This document shows, piece by piece, positions 25,350 through 32,563 of a stretch of DNA of 55,314 bases. The translations under genes were made by a program, and so were the position numbers. Below the pieces are notes generated by a model, which saw only the letters and a list, made by a program, of their open reading frames with translations, was not told the DNA's origin and made no database searches. The stretch is from assembly GCA_017473335.1 (NCBI GenBank), contig JAFULN010000058.1:1-55314 (forward strand), written 5' to 3'. Within the stretch, counting starts at the first letter, position 1. Each line of letters opens with the position of its first letter. This stretch comes from Erysipelotrichaceae bacterium (GTDB taxonomy: Bacteria; Bacillota_I; Bacilli_A; Erysipelotrichales; Erysipelotrichaceae).

Positions 25350-26501
25350 ATGTATATTACTGACGATATAAAATATGTAGGGGTCAATGACCATCAACTT
25401 GATTTATTTGAAGGTCAATATATTGTTCCTAATGGAATGTCATACAATTCTTATGTCATTCTCGATGAAAAAGTAGCGGTTATGGATTCTGTTGATGCTG
25501 GATTTACAGATGAATGGTTAAATAATATTCAATCAGTACTTGGAAATAGAATTCCAGATTATCTGATTGTACAGCACATGGAACCTGATCACTCTTCAAA
25601 TATTAAAAACTTTTTAGATACTTATCCAGAATCAAAAATAGTAGCTTCTCCTTTAGGATTTCTAATGATGAAGAATTACTTTGGTACTGACTTTCCTGAA
25701 CGTAAACTTGCAGTCAAAGAAGGAGATACACTTTCTTTAGGAAAACACGTTTTAAAGTTCATCAACGCACCACTTGTTCATTGGCCAGAAGTTATCATGA
25801 CCTATGACACAACTGATAAAGTTTTCTTTTCAGCAGATGCTTTCGGTAAATTTGGAGCATTGGATATTGAAGAAGACTGGACATGTGAAGCTAGAAGATA
25901 TTACATTGGAATTGTTGGAAAGTTTGGTGTACAAGTACAGACTCTTTTAAAGAAAGCATCCAATCTGGATATTCAAACTATTTGTCCACTTCATGGACCT
26001 GTCTTAAATGATAATATTGAATATTATTTAAATCTATATAACATCTGGTCAAGCTATCAGCCTGAAGAAGAAGGAATAGTCATTGCCTATACATCTGTAT
26101 ACGGAAATACAAAAAAAGCTGTCTTATTGCTTAAAGATAAATTAGAATCAAAAGGACATAAAGTTGTATTGAATGATCTTGCAAGATGTGACATGGCAGA
26201 AGCTGTTGAAAATGCTTTCCACTACGATAAGATTGTTCTTGCAACAACAACTTATATGGGAGAAATCTTTCCTTTTATGAGAGAATTTATTCATGAACTA
26301 ACTGAAAGAAATTATTCTCATCGTAAAATTTCTCTTATAGAAAATGGAACATGGTCACCAACAGCCGCAAAAATCATGAGAAATATGTTTGATAACTCAA
26401 AAGATATTACTTTTACTGATACTATTGTAACAATTCTAGCAGCACTCAATGAAAAGAGTTATGCTCAGTTAGATAATCTTGTAGAAGAATTATCTAAGTA
26501 A
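25350..26501 (+). CDS. FprA-family A-type flavoprotein
   Basis: A 383-residue flavodiiron protein. The N-terminal ~250 residues are a metallo-beta-lactamase-like diiron domain: QHMEPDHSSN at residues 75-84 gives the His/Glu/Asp/His ligands, VHWPEV another His, FFSADAFG the bridging Asp, and CPLHGPVL a final His. A flavodoxin domain starts at about residue 255 (IVIAYTSVYGNTKKAVLLLKDKL). These enzymes reduce oxygen or NO with electrons from rubredoxin or NADH oxidoreductases and protect anaerobes. AAAGAGGTAAATAATC precedes the start. It stands alone and ends at a terminator. Confidence 0.93.
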   Translation: MYITDDIKYVGVNDHQLDLFEGQYIVPNGMSYNSYVILDEKVAVMDSVDAGFTDEWLNNIQSVLGNRIPDYLIVQHMEPDHSSNIKNFLDTYPESKIVASPLGFLMMKNYFGTDFPERKLAVKEGDTLSLGKHVLKFINAPLVHWPEVIMTYDTTDKVFFSADAFGKFGALDIEEDWTCEARRYYIGIVGKFGVQVQTLLKKASNLDIQTICPLHGPVLNDNIEYYLNLYNIWSSYQPEEEGIVIAYTSVYGNTKKAVLLLKDKLESKGHKVVLNDLARCDMAEAVENAFHYDKIVLATTTYMGEIFPFMREFIHELTERNYSHRKISLIENGTWSPTAAKIMRNMFDNSKDITFTDTIVTILAALNEKSYAQLDNLVEELSK

Positions 26502-26523
26502 ATTTAATCAATATCAATCTTAT

Positions 26524-26550
26524 AGAAGGAGACAACTCCTTCTTTTTCTA
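26524..26550 (+). terminator. Terminator after the FprA gene
   Basis: AGAAGGAG (26524-26531) pairs with CTCCTTCT (26536-26543), then TTTTC. Confidence 0.85.
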
Positions 26551-26598
26551 TGGAACTTTTAATATCTTTTATATACAATTATTAAAGAGGTTCATCAT

Positions 26599-27057
26599 AT
26601 GAAAAAATATATTCGACCAGTTCTATGGATGCTTACTATCAATATCATTGCATCCTTTATCACATTGCTGCTTACATTCATGTCAATTTTTAATCATTAT
26701 TCAAGCAGTACAATCACATTAATATGCATAGGAATTGATATTCTATTGTATTTTATTGCTGGTTATTTTTCTCCAAAATCTTATAAATTTTTAAATAAAA
26801 AAGATGTCATCAAAACATTTGTATTTTACATAATTCTTCTTTCAATTTTATACTTTATAACATTTACTTATATTCCAGTCATTAGTTCTATATCTACATT
26901 TCTTACATATTTTCTTTTCATCAACTTATCTTTCTTCAGTTATACACTTCAAGCTGAGTTGTTTTCAATCATCTCGTTTTTGATTATATTATTCTTTATT
27001 TTAATGTACATGATTTCATTTTTTATTGGATATTCAATAAGAAAGAAATATTATTAA
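26599..27057 (+). CDS. Four-helix membrane protein
   Basis: A 152-residue protein with about four membrane helices: residues ~8-30, 36-55, 72-92 and 120-147. Text such as DVIKTFVFYIILLSILYFITF and LFSIISFLIILFFILMYMISFF gives no family signature, although the layout resembles the TIGR04086-type membrane proteins. The loops are basic. AAAGAGGTTCATCAT precedes the ATG. It is followed by a Fur-like sequence and a terminator. Function unknown. Confidence 0.7.
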   Translation: MKKYIRPVLWMLTINIIASFITLLLTFMSIFNHYSSSTITLICIGIDILLYFIAGYFSPKSYKFLNKKDVIKTFVFYIILLSILYFITFTYIPVISSISTFLTYFLFINLSFFSYTLQAELFSIISFLIILFFILMYMISFFIGYSIRKKYY

Positions 27058-27060
27058 AAA

Positions 27061-27075
27061 TGATAATCGTTATTA
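27061..27075. promoter_or_regulatory. Fur-box-like sequence
   Basis: TGATAATCGTTATTA has two mismatches to the 7-1-7 Fur box. It lies after a gene end and ~235 bp before the next start, so it may be chance in AT-rich DNA. Confidence 0.2.
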
Positions 27076-27100
27076 ATAATATTATTTATTACTTTATTTA

Positions 27101-27140
27101 AAACACATATTCAGTTAATTTACTTTCTATGTGTTTTTTA
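27101..27140 (+). terminator. Terminator after the membrane protein
   Basis: AAACACATA (27101-27109) pairs with TATGTGTTT (27128-27136), then TTTTA. Confidence 0.75.
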
Positions 27141-27234
27141 TTTATATTAAAAGAAGTTTTTTGAATTTTATTATCTTTTCTATTATTAATACGATATAAA
27201 ACATATTTTTTAAGAATTTTATTACTTCTCTTTT

Positions 27235-27270
27235 TTTCGACATATTTCGACATCTCACTTGTCATACAAT
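27235..27270 (+). promoter_or_regulatory. Tandem TTTCGACAT repeat and -10 box upstream of the HTH/AT-hook gene
   Basis: TTTCGACAT occurs at 27235-27243 and again at 27245-27253, exactly one helical turn apart. TACAAT at 27265-27270 is a likely -10. The repeats cover the -35 position, as an operator would. Confidence 0.5.
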
Positions 27271-27299
27271 GTGTTCAACAAAGAAAGAGAGTGAATATT

Positions 27300-27989
27300 A
27301 TGAAAGGACCTGGAATTCAAGAATACTTAAACTACTTAGAAAATTTAAAACAATCTTCTCACAATGAAGGATTAAAATACATTGATATCAGTTCAAGAGA
27401 TTTACATTCCATCATTTCTCCAAATCATGCTACTATGCCAACCTGCTGTCAGGCAATCTATAAACTCATGCTTGAAGGTGATGAAATTCTAGACTCACCA
27501 CGTGGTCAAACAGGTTTTGGAAGCCGTCTTTTAGTAAGATATTATGTAGATCAACTTGAAGATAGAGCTAGTTATTTTCCTTCTAAAAAAAGAGGACGTC
27601 CATTAAAAACAGAAGAAGAAAAAAGAAAAGCTCGTATGCTCAAAACAAATCGTTCCACTGATGATTTAAAAGAATTAATCATGCTTTGGCTCAATGAAAG
27701 AGGTTGGACTGTTACATCTGAATCTAATAATCTAAGAGCAATAAAAGATGATCAGCTTTGGATTATTAATGTTCAGGGATCACAACGTGGAAGAAAACAA
27801 ACATTGCCAGTAAAAATTAATTCTATTTTAAATGATATTGTTGATGAAGATGCTTACTATAGTGTAGCCTTTAATGATTCTGCTTCATATCGAAAACAAT
27901 GGAATGATGTTCCAAAAGTATTAAAGACTAAACTTAAAGTCAGTGTTCTTTTTGCAGATAAAAATGGTAAAGTTCTCCAATTCAGATAA
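27300..27989 (+). CDS. Origin-proximal DNA-binding protein: HTH + AT-hook + degenerate nuclease-like domain
   Basis: A 229-residue protein of no recognised family. Residues ~25-82 look like a helix-turn-helix (IDISSRDLHSIISPNHATMPTCCQAIYKLMLEGDEIL, then GQTGFGSRLLVRYYVDQL). Residues 96-104 (KKRGRPLKT) are an AT-hook. Residues ~122-229 resemble a PD-(D/E)XK nuclease fold: LIMLWLNERGWTV, DDQLWIINVQGSQRGRKQTLP, YYSVAFNDSASYRKQW and LFADKNGKV. The catalytic ExK strand is replaced by INVQG (157-160), so cutting is unlikely. It would bind AT-rich DNA. The gene lies ~0.9 kb left of oriC with its own promoter. ATG 27300 is preferred to the GTG at 27291 (RBS AAAGAGAGTG). Confidence 0.6.
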   Translation: MKGPGIQEYLNYLENLKQSSHNEGLKYIDISSRDLHSIISPNHATMPTCCQAIYKLMLEGDEILDSPRGQTGFGSRLLVRYYVDQLEDRASYFPSKKRGRPLKTEEEKRKARMLKTNRSTDDLKELIMLWLNERGWTVTSESNNLRAIKDDQLWIINVQGSQRGRKQTLPVKINSILNDIVDEDAYYSVAFNDSASYRKQWNDVPKVLKTKLKVSVLFADKNGKVLQFR

Positions 27990-28005
27990 TTAAAATATGA
28001 ATACT

Positions 28006-28045
28006 AAGAATCATTTCAAATTGTATTGAATGATTCTTTTTTATA
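28006..28045 (+). terminator. Terminator after the HTH/AT-hook gene
   Basis: AAGAATCATT (28006-28015) pairs with AATGATTCTT (28029-28038), then TTTT. Confidence 0.8.
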
Positions 28046-28067
28046 TTCATTGCATCGTTCTAATAAT

Positions 28068-28138
28068 AAGAAGTATTTAGTGATTGTATGATTCAGTTTT
28101 CTAATTAACTGCTTCAACCACTAAATACTTCTTTTTAT
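28068..28138. repeat. Long inverted repeat with inner hairpin
   Basis: AAGAAGTATTTAGTG (28068-28082) and CACTAAATACTTCTT (28119-28133) are perfect 15-bp inverted arms. Inside, CAGTT (28094-28098) and AACTG (28107-28111) pair as a second hairpin. A T-run (TTTTTATA) follows on the plus strand. It may be a second terminator between the convergent genes, or a small structured RNA. Confidence 0.65.
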
Positions 28139-28183
28139 ATAACATTTATTATAAATATATCTTTATGAACCTAAGAAATTTAA

Positions 28184-28882
28184 TTAATCTAACTGATTAT
28201 AAAATTCCTCTACTGTTAGTCCAGATTCAAAAATCTTTTGAGCTTCTTTTTTACCTACATATCTAAAATGCCACGGTTCAAAGATATATCCTGTAATTTC
28301 TTCTTTACCTTCAGGATATCTTAAAATAAAACCATATTTCCAGGCATTCTCTTTCAGCCATTTACCTTCATCAGTATCTTTAAAACAATTGCTTAATGTA
28401 CACACACCACTTTTAGATGAAATATCTAATGCAAGTCCTGTTTGATGTTCACTTTGTCCAGGTCTTGCACTGTATCTGCTTGCAGCTTCAATTCCATCAC
28501 GTGCAGCATAATTATTAAATAATTTTTTCTGATATGAATATGATCTATATCCACTTGAAATACTTAACTCTGCACCAGCTTCTTTTGCAGCATTGAACAT
28601 TTCTATCAAATCATCATGAATTACTTCACGTACATATAAAGTCTTTGTTGTAGATACATCTGGTTGAATCAAATCACAAGGTTCATAATCTTCAGGTAAA
28701 TCATGTGTCTTATTGACCAGAATATTGATTGAATCTAAACTTTCAAGATCTACAATGTCAATTTCTATTAAAGATGCTTTTTCATTAATATTAAAATTCT
28801 GTATAGACGCAGTTTTAATATCATTTTTATCTGCACATGAAAATAACATAACTACAAACATTAATATAATTAACTTTTTCAT
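28184..28882 (-). CDS. D-alanyl-D-alanine carboxypeptidase, VanY-type lipoprotein
   Basis: A 232-residue M15B peptidase that trims the terminal D-Ala of peptidoglycan stem peptides. MKKLIILMFVVMLFSCADK at the N-terminus is a lipoprotein signal with a C at position 16, so it is likely anchored outside the membrane. Zinc-site motifs are present: SGYRSYSYQKKLF, SEHQTGLALDI (HxxxxxxD) and EPWHFRYVG. Length is normal. AGGTTTATTTC lies before the start. The gene is transcribed away from oriC on the left side, in the co-directional sense. Confidence 0.93.
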   Translation of the reverse strand: MKKLIILMFVVMLFSCADKNDIKTASIQNFNINEKASLIEIDIVDLESLDSINILVNKTHDLPEDYEPCDLIQPDVSTTKTLYVREVIHDDLIEMFNAAKEAGAELSISSGYRSYSYQKKLFNNYAARDGIEAASRYSARPGQSEHQTGLALDISSKSGVCTLSNCFKDTDEGKWLKENAWKYGFILRYPEGKEEITGYIFEPWHFRYVGKKEAQKIFESGLTVEEFYNQLD

Positions 28883-28920
28883 GAAATAAACCTCTCTAAA
28901 GCTTATTTTAGTTCATTTTT

Positions 28921-29330
28921 AGTGAATTATCCACATTTTAATTGATTGTGGATGAATTTGAATGTGGATTGTTAAAAAAGTATGATATTCAACAATTCTT
29001 TTCCACATCTTATCCCCAATCCACATTGAGTAGTTATCCACAATATGTGGAAATGTTGAAAAGTATAAAATCACTTTATTTTTAGAGATTATTTAATATT
29101 AATGAATGTTTAAAATAATGTGGATAAAGAAAAGATATCCACACTTATCCACAATTCGTTAATGTTAATAAACTTTTCCACATTTTATCCACAAAATATA
29201 AGATGTGGATATTGTGGAAAACTATTATAAATCACCTATTTTAAAGGCTTTTTTAATTTTTCTTATGTGGATAACTTTTTTAGATGAAATTTTCTTATAG
29301 ATTTCCTGTGGAAAGTGGTGTATTGTTTAG
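28921..29330. other. oriC: oriC, upstream part: DnaA-box cluster before dnaA
   Basis: Exact TTATCCACA boxes or their complements lie at 28927-28935, 29034-29042, 29119-29127 (complement), 29145-29153, 29185-29193 and 29266-29274 (complement). Near matches, such as ATATCCACA at 29135 and TGTGGATAT at 29204, fill the gaps. AT-rich stretches separate them. The position directly before dnaA fits the bacterial origin rule. Confidence 0.93.
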
Positions 29331-29337
29331 GAGCACA

Positions 29338-29352
29338 CCCTAAAAATTAGGG
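29338..29352 (+). promoter_or_regulatory. Hairpin in the dnaA leader
   Basis: CCCTAA (29338-29343) and TTAGGG (29347-29352) form a 6-bp stem with a 3-base loop, ending 5 bases before the AAAGG ribosome site of dnaA. It could affect dnaA translation; no T-run follows, so it is not a terminator. Confidence 0.4.
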
Positions 29353-29365
29353 GATAGAAAGGTTG

Positions 29366-30766
29366 ATGATGATGTCTTCATTGGAAGTATATTATTCCGA
29401 TTTATGGAACAAAGTCATCGATGAGATTCAAAAATCCGGAAAAATTGATAAAGTTATCCTAGATTCATTTTATAGAACTTCTACATTGGTTTCTTTAACT
29501 GATTCAAAAGCAATTCTTGTAGGAGATAGTGAAGTATCTAAGCAAATCATGATGAAAGAAGCTCTCTTGATTGGCGAATTCTTTGAAAGTATCGATGGCA
29601 AAACAGTCAAATGCGAAGTATTAACTCGCAGCGAATACAAAAAAATGGATATCTCTGTACCAGTACAGAAGATTGAAGAACCATTTTTATCACAAACAAT
29701 AAATAATAATATTTTACTCAACTATAATAATGTCCTGCCTGAATATCGTTTTGATAATTTCGTTGTAGGTGCAAGTAACCGTGAATGTCATGCGGCTGCT
29801 TTGGGGTGCGCTTATGATCCAGGCAACATTTATACACCACTGTTTATTTATGGAAATAGCGGTCTTGGAAAAACTCATTTATTAAATGCAATTGGAAATT
29901 TTGTACTAAACAGTAATCCAATGAAGAAAGTTTATTATACTTCTGGTACTGATTTCGTAGAAAAAGTTGTAAACAGCATTCAAAATAAAAGCATTGATCA
30001 GTTAAAGAAAGAACTTTATGACATTGATGTACTGCTGATGGATGATATTCAATTTCTTGCAGGAAAAGAAAAGAGTCATGAAATATTCTTCTCTTTATTT
30101 AATGAGCTTGTGAATAATCGTAAACAGATTGTTATTACATCTGACCGTCATCCAACTGAAATTAAAGGATTGGAAGAACGTCTTATCAGTCGTTTCTCTT
30201 CTGGTTTATCTGTTGGTCTTGATTCACCTGAATTTGAAACTGCTGTCGCAATTTTAAGACTGAAAATATCGAATCAAGTAAGTGATGATGTTATTATTGA
30301 TGATGATGTTATTGCATATCTTGCATCTAATTTTTCTAAAGATGTACGTTCTTTAGAAGGATGCATTAAACGTTTATTATTTTATGCAATTCAATTTTCT
30401 AATCGTGATCATATTGATATGGCACTTGCGATTGAAACATTTAAAGGACAAGTTGAAGCTCCTGCACAGGGACAGGAAATTACTGCAAACTTGATTAAAC
30501 GAGTTGTTGCAGATTATTACGGTCTTACAAAACAGCAGCTGATTTCAAAATCTCGTACCAGCAACATTGCCAATGCTCGTCAGATTGCAATGTATCTGTG
30601 CCGTTCTTTAATAGATATGCCATTCGTTAAGATTGGTGAAGAATTTGGAAAGAGAGACCACTCAACAGTAATGAGTGCATGCAGAAAAGTTGAAGCAAGC
30701 CTTAAAAAGGATACATTCTACAGACAGGCTATTACTGAACTTGAAAGTCAGATCCGTTCCAAGTAA
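29366..30766 (+). CDS. dnaA: Chromosomal replication initiator protein DnaA
   Basis: A ~466-residue initiator. Domain I is at the N-terminus, then an AAA+ domain with Walker A GNSGLGKTH (near residue 163) and Walker B LLMDDIQFLAGKEK. The C-terminal domain IV holds the DnaA signature RDHSTVMSACRKVE that reads DnaA boxes. It binds the boxes on both sides of its gene, melts oriC and loads the helicase; it also represses itself. The start is uncertain: TTG 29363, ATG 29366, 29369 and 29372 lie in tandem behind AAAGG (29358-29362). Domain I is a little diverged but complete. Confidence 0.97.
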   Translation: MMMSSLEVYYSDLWNKVIDEIQKSGKIDKVILDSFYRTSTLVSLTDSKAILVGDSEVSKQIMMKEALLIGEFFESIDGKTVKCEVLTRSEYKKMDISVPVQKIEEPFLSQTINNNILLNYNNVLPEYRFDNFVVGASNRECHAAALGCAYDPGNIYTPLFIYGNSGLGKTHLLNAIGNFVLNSNPMKKVYYTSGTDFVEKVVNSIQNKSIDQLKKELYDIDVLLMDDIQFLAGKEKSHEIFFSLFNELVNNRKQIVITSDRHPTEIKGLEERLISRFSSGLSVGLDSPEFETAVAILRLKISNQVSDDVIIDDDVIAYLASNFSKDVRSLEGCIKRLLFYAIQFSNRDHIDMALAIETFKGQVEAPAQGQEITANLIKRVVADYYGLTKQQLISKSRTSNIANARQIAMYLCRSLIDMPFVKIGEEFGKRDHSTVMSACRKVEASLKKDTFYRQAITELESQIRSK

Positions 30767-30890
30767 TCCACATTATCCACAAAGTTTTCCACTTTATTTC
30801 CACAATTAAAAATGATAAAATGTACTTGTTTTAAGGGCGTTTTTGAAAGTTATCCACATTTCCACACCCTTAATAATAATTATAAAGAAT
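30767..30890. other. oriC, downstream part: dnaA-dnaN box pair and unwinding element
   Basis: TTATCCACA lies at 30773-30781 and 30850-30858. The second box is followed at once by TTTCCACA (30859-30866), the GC-rich CCC, and TAATAATAA (30871-30879), then an AT-rich stretch. This order (paired boxes, GC patch, repeated TAA trios, AT tract) is that of the basal unwinding system of Bacillus origins. Confidence 0.8.
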
Positions 30891-30922
30891 AAAAATATAT
30901 ATTACATATAGGAGGAGCCTCA

Positions 30923-32044
30923 ATGAATTTTAAAATTTCAAAGAAAGTGTTTTATAGCTCACTGCAGACTGTATCACGTGCAATTTCTTCTAATTCACCG
31001 ATTCCATCATTAACTGGTGTTAAAATTGATGTATTGGAAGATTCAATCATTCTAACAGGAAGTGATTCTGATATTTCTATTCAGAAGACATTAACTGCGG
31101 AAGAAGAAGACATTCGTTTGGTAGTATCAGAAACAGGTTCCATTGTCATTGAAGCAAAATATATTTTAGAAATCGTAAGAAAGATTGATGCTGATGATAT
31201 TGATGTAAGAATCGTTGATGGTTCTTTAACAAAAATCAGTGGTAATAATGCTAAGTTTGAAATCAATGGTGTAAGAGCTTCTGATTATCCTACATTGGAT
31301 TTCACAAAGCCTTCTCAGAGTTTTGAATTAGATGCTGATGAACTTGTTACAATCATCAATCAGACAACTTTTGCAACAAGTGACAAGGAAACTCGTCCAG
31401 TATTAACTGGTGTAAATTTTAAAGCATCAGAAGGAAAATTAGTTTGTACCGCAACTGACAGTTATCGTCTTGCAAAGAAAGTGATTGATTTAAATACAGA
31501 TTCAACATTTAATATTACTATTCCTGCAAAAAGTTTGAATGAACTTGCTAAAATTATAGAAAAAGATTCAAAAGTTGAAATTTGTGTATCTGATAAGAAA
31601 GCACAGTTCTGGATTGATCAGGTATTGATTCAGACTCGTTTGATTGATGGATTTTATCCAGAAACACAGAGATTGATTCCTACCGTCTTTGAAAATGAAC
31701 TGATTGTTGATAGTCGTGATTTGTTGAATGCGATTGACCGTGCATCTTTTATTAAAAATGATGGTGTATCAATTATTCGTCTTGCAGCAACACCTGAAAA
31801 ACTAATTATTAGTACTCGTTCTCAGGAAGTTGGATCATCTATGGAAGAAATTATTCCTGATTCATATGAAGGAAAGGGAATTAATATCTCATTTAGCGGA
31901 CGTTATGTATATGAAGCAATTCGTGTATTGAACGCAAGCACAATTCGTGTATCATTCTCTGGTGAAATGAAACCATTCATCATTAAGAATGTTGCAGATG
32001 ATTCCATTTTACAGCTGGTACTTCCAGTAAGAACTTATAATTAA
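30923..32044 (+). CDS. dnaN: DNA polymerase III beta subunit (sliding clamp)
   Basis: A 373-residue protein that dimerises into the ring clamp that holds DNA polymerase III on DNA. Opening MNFKISKKVFYSSLQTVSRAISS is typical, with ASDYPTLDF, DLLNAIDRASFIKNDGVSIIRL and the ending PFIIKNVADDSILQLVLPVRTY being standard clamp text. The hydrophobic partner pocket is expected near the C-terminus. TAGGAGGAGCCTCA precedes the ATG, after the unwinding region. A perfect hairpin terminator follows the stop. Confidence 0.97.
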   Translation: MNFKISKKVFYSSLQTVSRAISSNSPIPSLTGVKIDVLEDSIILTGSDSDISIQKTLTAEEEDIRLVVSETGSIVIEAKYILEIVRKIDADDIDVRIVDGSLTKISGNNAKFEINGVRASDYPTLDFTKPSQSFELDADELVTIINQTTFATSDKETRPVLTGVNFKASEGKLVCTATDSYRLAKKVIDLNTDSTFNITIPAKSLNELAKIIEKDSKVEICVSDKKAQFWIDQVLIQTRLIDGFYPETQRLIPTVFENELIVDSRDLLNAIDRASFIKNDGVSIIRLAATPEKLIISTRSQEVGSSMEEIIPDSYEGKGINISFSGRYVYEAIRVLNASTIRVSFSGEMKPFIIKNVADDSILQLVLPVRTYN

Positions 32045-32050
32045 TCAATG

Positions 32051-32085
32051 AACTGTATCTTAAGATACAGTTTTCATTTTTTCGA
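32051..32085 (+). terminator. Terminator after dnaN
   Basis: The perfect palindrome AACTGTATCT/AGATACAGTT spans 32051-32072 and runs into TTCATTTTTTC. Confidence 0.85.
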
Positions 32086-32316
32086 GTCATAACAGGAATT
32101 CTCAGTAACTTTTTTCCGTATAATTCACAGAATTTAAGAGATTCATTTGAAATGATGAGTGATAAAATCTAAAATCAGGTAAAAAACAACAAAAATAAAT
32201 GATAAATATAAAAAGAAAGCGTTTAAATTGAATTTAAGCGTTTTTTTTAGTTTCAAGTATCCCTATACTTCTTGTATTAATTTCCATAAAAACAAGCATT
32301 TAAGTGCATTTTGTGT
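32086..32316. other. Non-coding region between dnaN and yaaA
   Basis: No coding sequence is seen. The only clear structure is the hairpin GCGTTTAAATT/AATTTAAGCG at 32219-32240 with an 8-T tail; one G-U pair lies in the stem. It would terminate any RNA made in the gap. Confidence 0.5.
32219..32249 (+). terminator. Second terminator in the dnaN-yaaA gap
   Basis: GCGTTTAAATT pairs with AATTTAAGCG, followed by TTTTTTTTAG. Confidence 0.7.
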
Positions 32317-32322
32317 TATAAT
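32311..32322 (+). promoter_or_regulatory. -10 region of the yaaA-recF-gyrB-gyrA operon
   Basis: TTGTGTTATAAT contains an extended -10 (TGTGT-TATAAT, 32317-32322) 38 bp before yaaA. The -35 is weak. Confidence 0.6.
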
Positions 32323-32359
32323 AGTTACGATGCGATAATATCGGAAATGAGGGATTTTC

Positions 32360-32563
32360 ATGATTAAAATCGATACTGAATATGTCACTTTAGGTCAGTT
32401 TTTGAAAATGACAGACTGGATTGATACTGGAGGACAGGCAAAGTTCGCAGTAAAAGAATTAGATATCAAAGTCAATGGAGAAAAAGAAGATCGTCGTGGT
32501 AGAAAATTATATCCTGGTGATCAGATTGTGATTGAAGGAAAGAAATATCAGATTGAATCATGA
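32360..32563 (+). CDS. yaaA: S4-like RNA-binding protein YaaA
   Basis: A 67-residue protein with the S4-like RNA-binding fold: TLGQFLKMTDWIDTGGQAKFAVKELDIKVNGEKEDRRGRKLYPGDQIVIEG. The core VNGEKEDRRGRKLYPGDQI is the S4 signature. Its place between dnaN and recF is the conserved yaaA position of Firmicutes. It overlaps recF by 4 bp (ATGA). Role is not established, possibly ribosome-related. Confidence 0.9.
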   Translation: MIKIDTEYVTLGQFLKMTDWIDTGGQAKFAVKELDIKVNGEKEDRRGRKLYPGDQIVIEGKKYQIES

